Assembly: GCA_945865745.1 (NCBI GenBank)
Contig: CAMBFP010000052.1
Coordinates: 1-7,541, forward strand
Direction: 5' to 3'
Length of the DNA: 7,541 bases
Source: Rhizobium sp. Q54
GTDB lineage: Bacteria > Pseudomonadota > Alphaproteobacteria > Rickettsiales > UBA1997
Numbering within the stretch: the first letter of the stretch is position 1; every line of letters begins with the position of its first letter. Below are positions 6,896 through 7,541 of the stretch, piece by piece. The position numbers were made by a program, and so were the translations under genes. A model generated the notes under the pieces. That model was not told the DNA's origin and made no database searches. It saw only the letters and a program-made list of their open reading frames with translations.

Positions 6896-7207
6896 GAGTG
6901 ATTCTAATTGTTAATGACGTAGGGAGTATTTTTCATTGTTAGTGAACAAGCCTGAAACTTTTACTAACCTTTTTCAAAAGCCACTAAATTTATTTTAAGA
7001 ATGTTCAAAAAGAATCAACGCTACGTTGCCCCCCAATTTCTAAAAACCTTTTTCCTCTCAGATTGATGTAAATTCAGTGTAATTTGCAGCGACGGCGTTT
7101 GTAAAAAAGAAGATTGATGTGGACTTGTTGAGGTTTGCTAAATCACAACACTCGCCATTCGAGGGGGGTTAGGATTTTGTGAATAAGACTCCAGAGGTCT
7201 CGACTCC
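6896..7207. other. Non-coding region upstream of katG
   Basis: About 310 bp with no convincing gene. The part nearest katG (to about 7015) is very AT-rich and should hold the katG promoter. I could not find a well-spaced -35/-10 pair; TTGATT and TAAAAT on the - strand (roughly 6983-7018) are only 15 bp apart. It contains an inverted repeat at 6938-6968 and a direct repeat of AGATTGATGT (7060-7069 and 7111-7120). A run of G residues (GAGGGGGG, 7161-7168) precedes a GTG at 7179 that opens a frame running into the tandem array. I do not accept that frame as a gene. Confidence 0.5.
6938..6968. promoter_or_regulatory. Inverted repeat upstream of katG, possible operator
   Basis: GTTAGTGAA (6938-6946) and TTTACTAAC (6960-6968) are inverted copies matching at 8 of 9 positions, separated by 13 bp. 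The element sits 43-73 bp before the katG start codon, where a regulator site would be expected. It matches no operator I can name with confidence (not a clear OxyR, Fur or PerR box). It could also fold as a leader hairpin. Confidence 0.3.
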
Positions 7208-7415
7208 GCTCGACCGGCGAAAAGTCTGGAAGAGCAACTTAGCTCGACCGGCGAAAAGTCTGGGAGAGCAACTTAGCTCGACCGGCGAAAAAAATGGGAG
7301 CAAAACTCCGCTCGACCGGCAGAAAGGCCAAGGCTACAAAACTTCGCTCGACCCCGGCGAAAGTGCCGGGAGTAAGGCTCAGCTCGATCGGCAAAAAGGC
7401 TAAGACTGCGCACTA
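7208..7415. repeat. Six-copy tandem array of 34-36-bp hairpin units
   Basis: Six units each begin GCTCGA(C/T)C at 7208, 7242, 7276, 7310, 7346 and 7382, spaced 34, 34, 34, 36 and 36 bp. Units 1 and 2 differ at one base and later units diverge. Units 1-2 can fold as GCTC, a purine mismatch pair, CCGG, an 8-nt loop, then CTGG, a purine pair and GAGC. Unit 5 has a different but perfect stem, CCCGGC (7353-7358) with GCCGGG (7365-7370). Unit 4 has GGC/GCC and CC/GG pairs. The segment just before the array (7197-7207, GGTCTCGACTC) with the start of unit 1 resembles a common GGTCTCGACT(C/T)CGCTCGACC intergenic repeat. The array is more G+C-rich than its surroundings. It reaches the stop codon of the right-hand partial gene. 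Confidence 0.8.
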
Positions 7416-7541
7416 GGGCAGTGTGCAGGTATTCATTACAATCCAAGCTCCAGCAGCGCCGCATTTTTTTATATAATTTTTGTCAAAATCTGAACCAGTA
7501 CAAGCTTTCCCGTAAACCGTTTGTCCGAACCAGGCATTCCA
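7413..7541 (-). CDS. 3' end of an unrecognised cysteine-containing protein gene (partial)
   Basis: On the - strand an open frame enters from the right edge and ends at TAG (7413-7415), giving the last 42 residues (starts WNAWFGQTVYGKAC, ends WIVMNTCTLP). It is rich in aromatic residues and glycine and has three cysteines (14, 27 and 39 of this fragment) spaced as in a disulfide-bonded extracytoplasmic domain. A secreted protein or a pilin-like C-terminus is possible, but that is a guess and I recognise no family. The sequence looks far more protein-like than the overlapping frames. Its stop codon forms the last three bases of the tandem array, so the array lies directly downstream of it. The start is outside the window. 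Confidence 0.5.
   Translation of the reverse strand, partial: WNAWFGQTVYGKACTGSDFDKNYIKKCGAAGAWIVMNTCTLP

Noticed and set aside
7179..7403. 74-codon + strand frame starting GTG after a G-rich stretch and running through the tandem array (LDR-K/QKG-like recurrences)
   Set aside because: The array period is 34-36 bp, so the frame shifts from unit to unit and no consistent peptide repeat is maintained. The first two units lack stops in this frame by composition. No hydrophobic core or family similarity is seen.
7208..7415. Tandem array considered as a CRISPR array
   Set aside because: Units are contiguous 34-36-bp repeats without unique spacers between constant repeats, similarity runs across the whole unit, and no cas genes are visible.
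7273..7464. 63-codon - strand frame overlapping the array
   Set aside because: It overlaps the more protein-like partial frame ending at 7413 and gives low-complexity Arg/Ser/Cys-rich sequence translated from the repeats.

Overview
This is an AT-rich window (roughly 37-40% G+C by eye) from a Gram-negative bacterium. Two genes encode proteins with lipoprotein signal peptides. The lppC/rsmI pair, the MEP-pathway gene dxr, and promiscuous short palindromic repeats of the GTCATCC...GGGGATCCAG and TCGA(T/C)AAGCTCAGGGTG kinds between genes together suggest an AT-rich alphaproteobacterium, perhaps Rickettsiales- or Holosporales-like. That placement is inference; nothing here (no rRNA or tRNA) fixes the taxon.

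Layout from left to right: the 3' tail of an unrecognised + strand gene (2-163); a short intergenic region carrying an inverted pair of palindromic repeats (179-261); dxr on the - strand (280-1416); a 232-bp spacer with a possible promoter; an LppC/LpoA-type periplasmic-binding-fold lipoprotein on the - strand (1649-2947); 33 bp; rsmI on the + strand (2981-3853), divergent from lppC; a degenerate palindromic repeat (3855-3909); a gamma-class carbonic anhydrase-like gene on the + strand (3929-4474); a convergent intergenic region with two long imperfect hairpins (4530-4557 and 4560-4654); a catalase-peroxidase katG on the - strand (4667-6895) with a lipoprotein signal peptide; a 517-bp non-coding stretch containing a six-copy, 34-36-bp tandem array of hairpin-forming units (7208-7415); and the 3' end of an unrecognised cysteine-containing gene on the - strand (7413-7541).

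Most of the window is housekeeping: isoprenoid precursor synthesis (Dxr), cell-envelope or peptidoglycan-synthase support (LppC), ribosome modification (RsmI) and a CO2/bicarbonate or related hexapeptide enzyme. The accessory part is the right end: KatG, which appears to be exported and lipid-anchored, preceded by the repeat array. I see no defence system, CRISPR, transposase or phage gene. The features most worth a second look are the predicted lipoprotein KatG, the hairpin tandem array abutting a stop codon, and the nested inverted repeat between the convergent carbonic anhydrase and katG genes.
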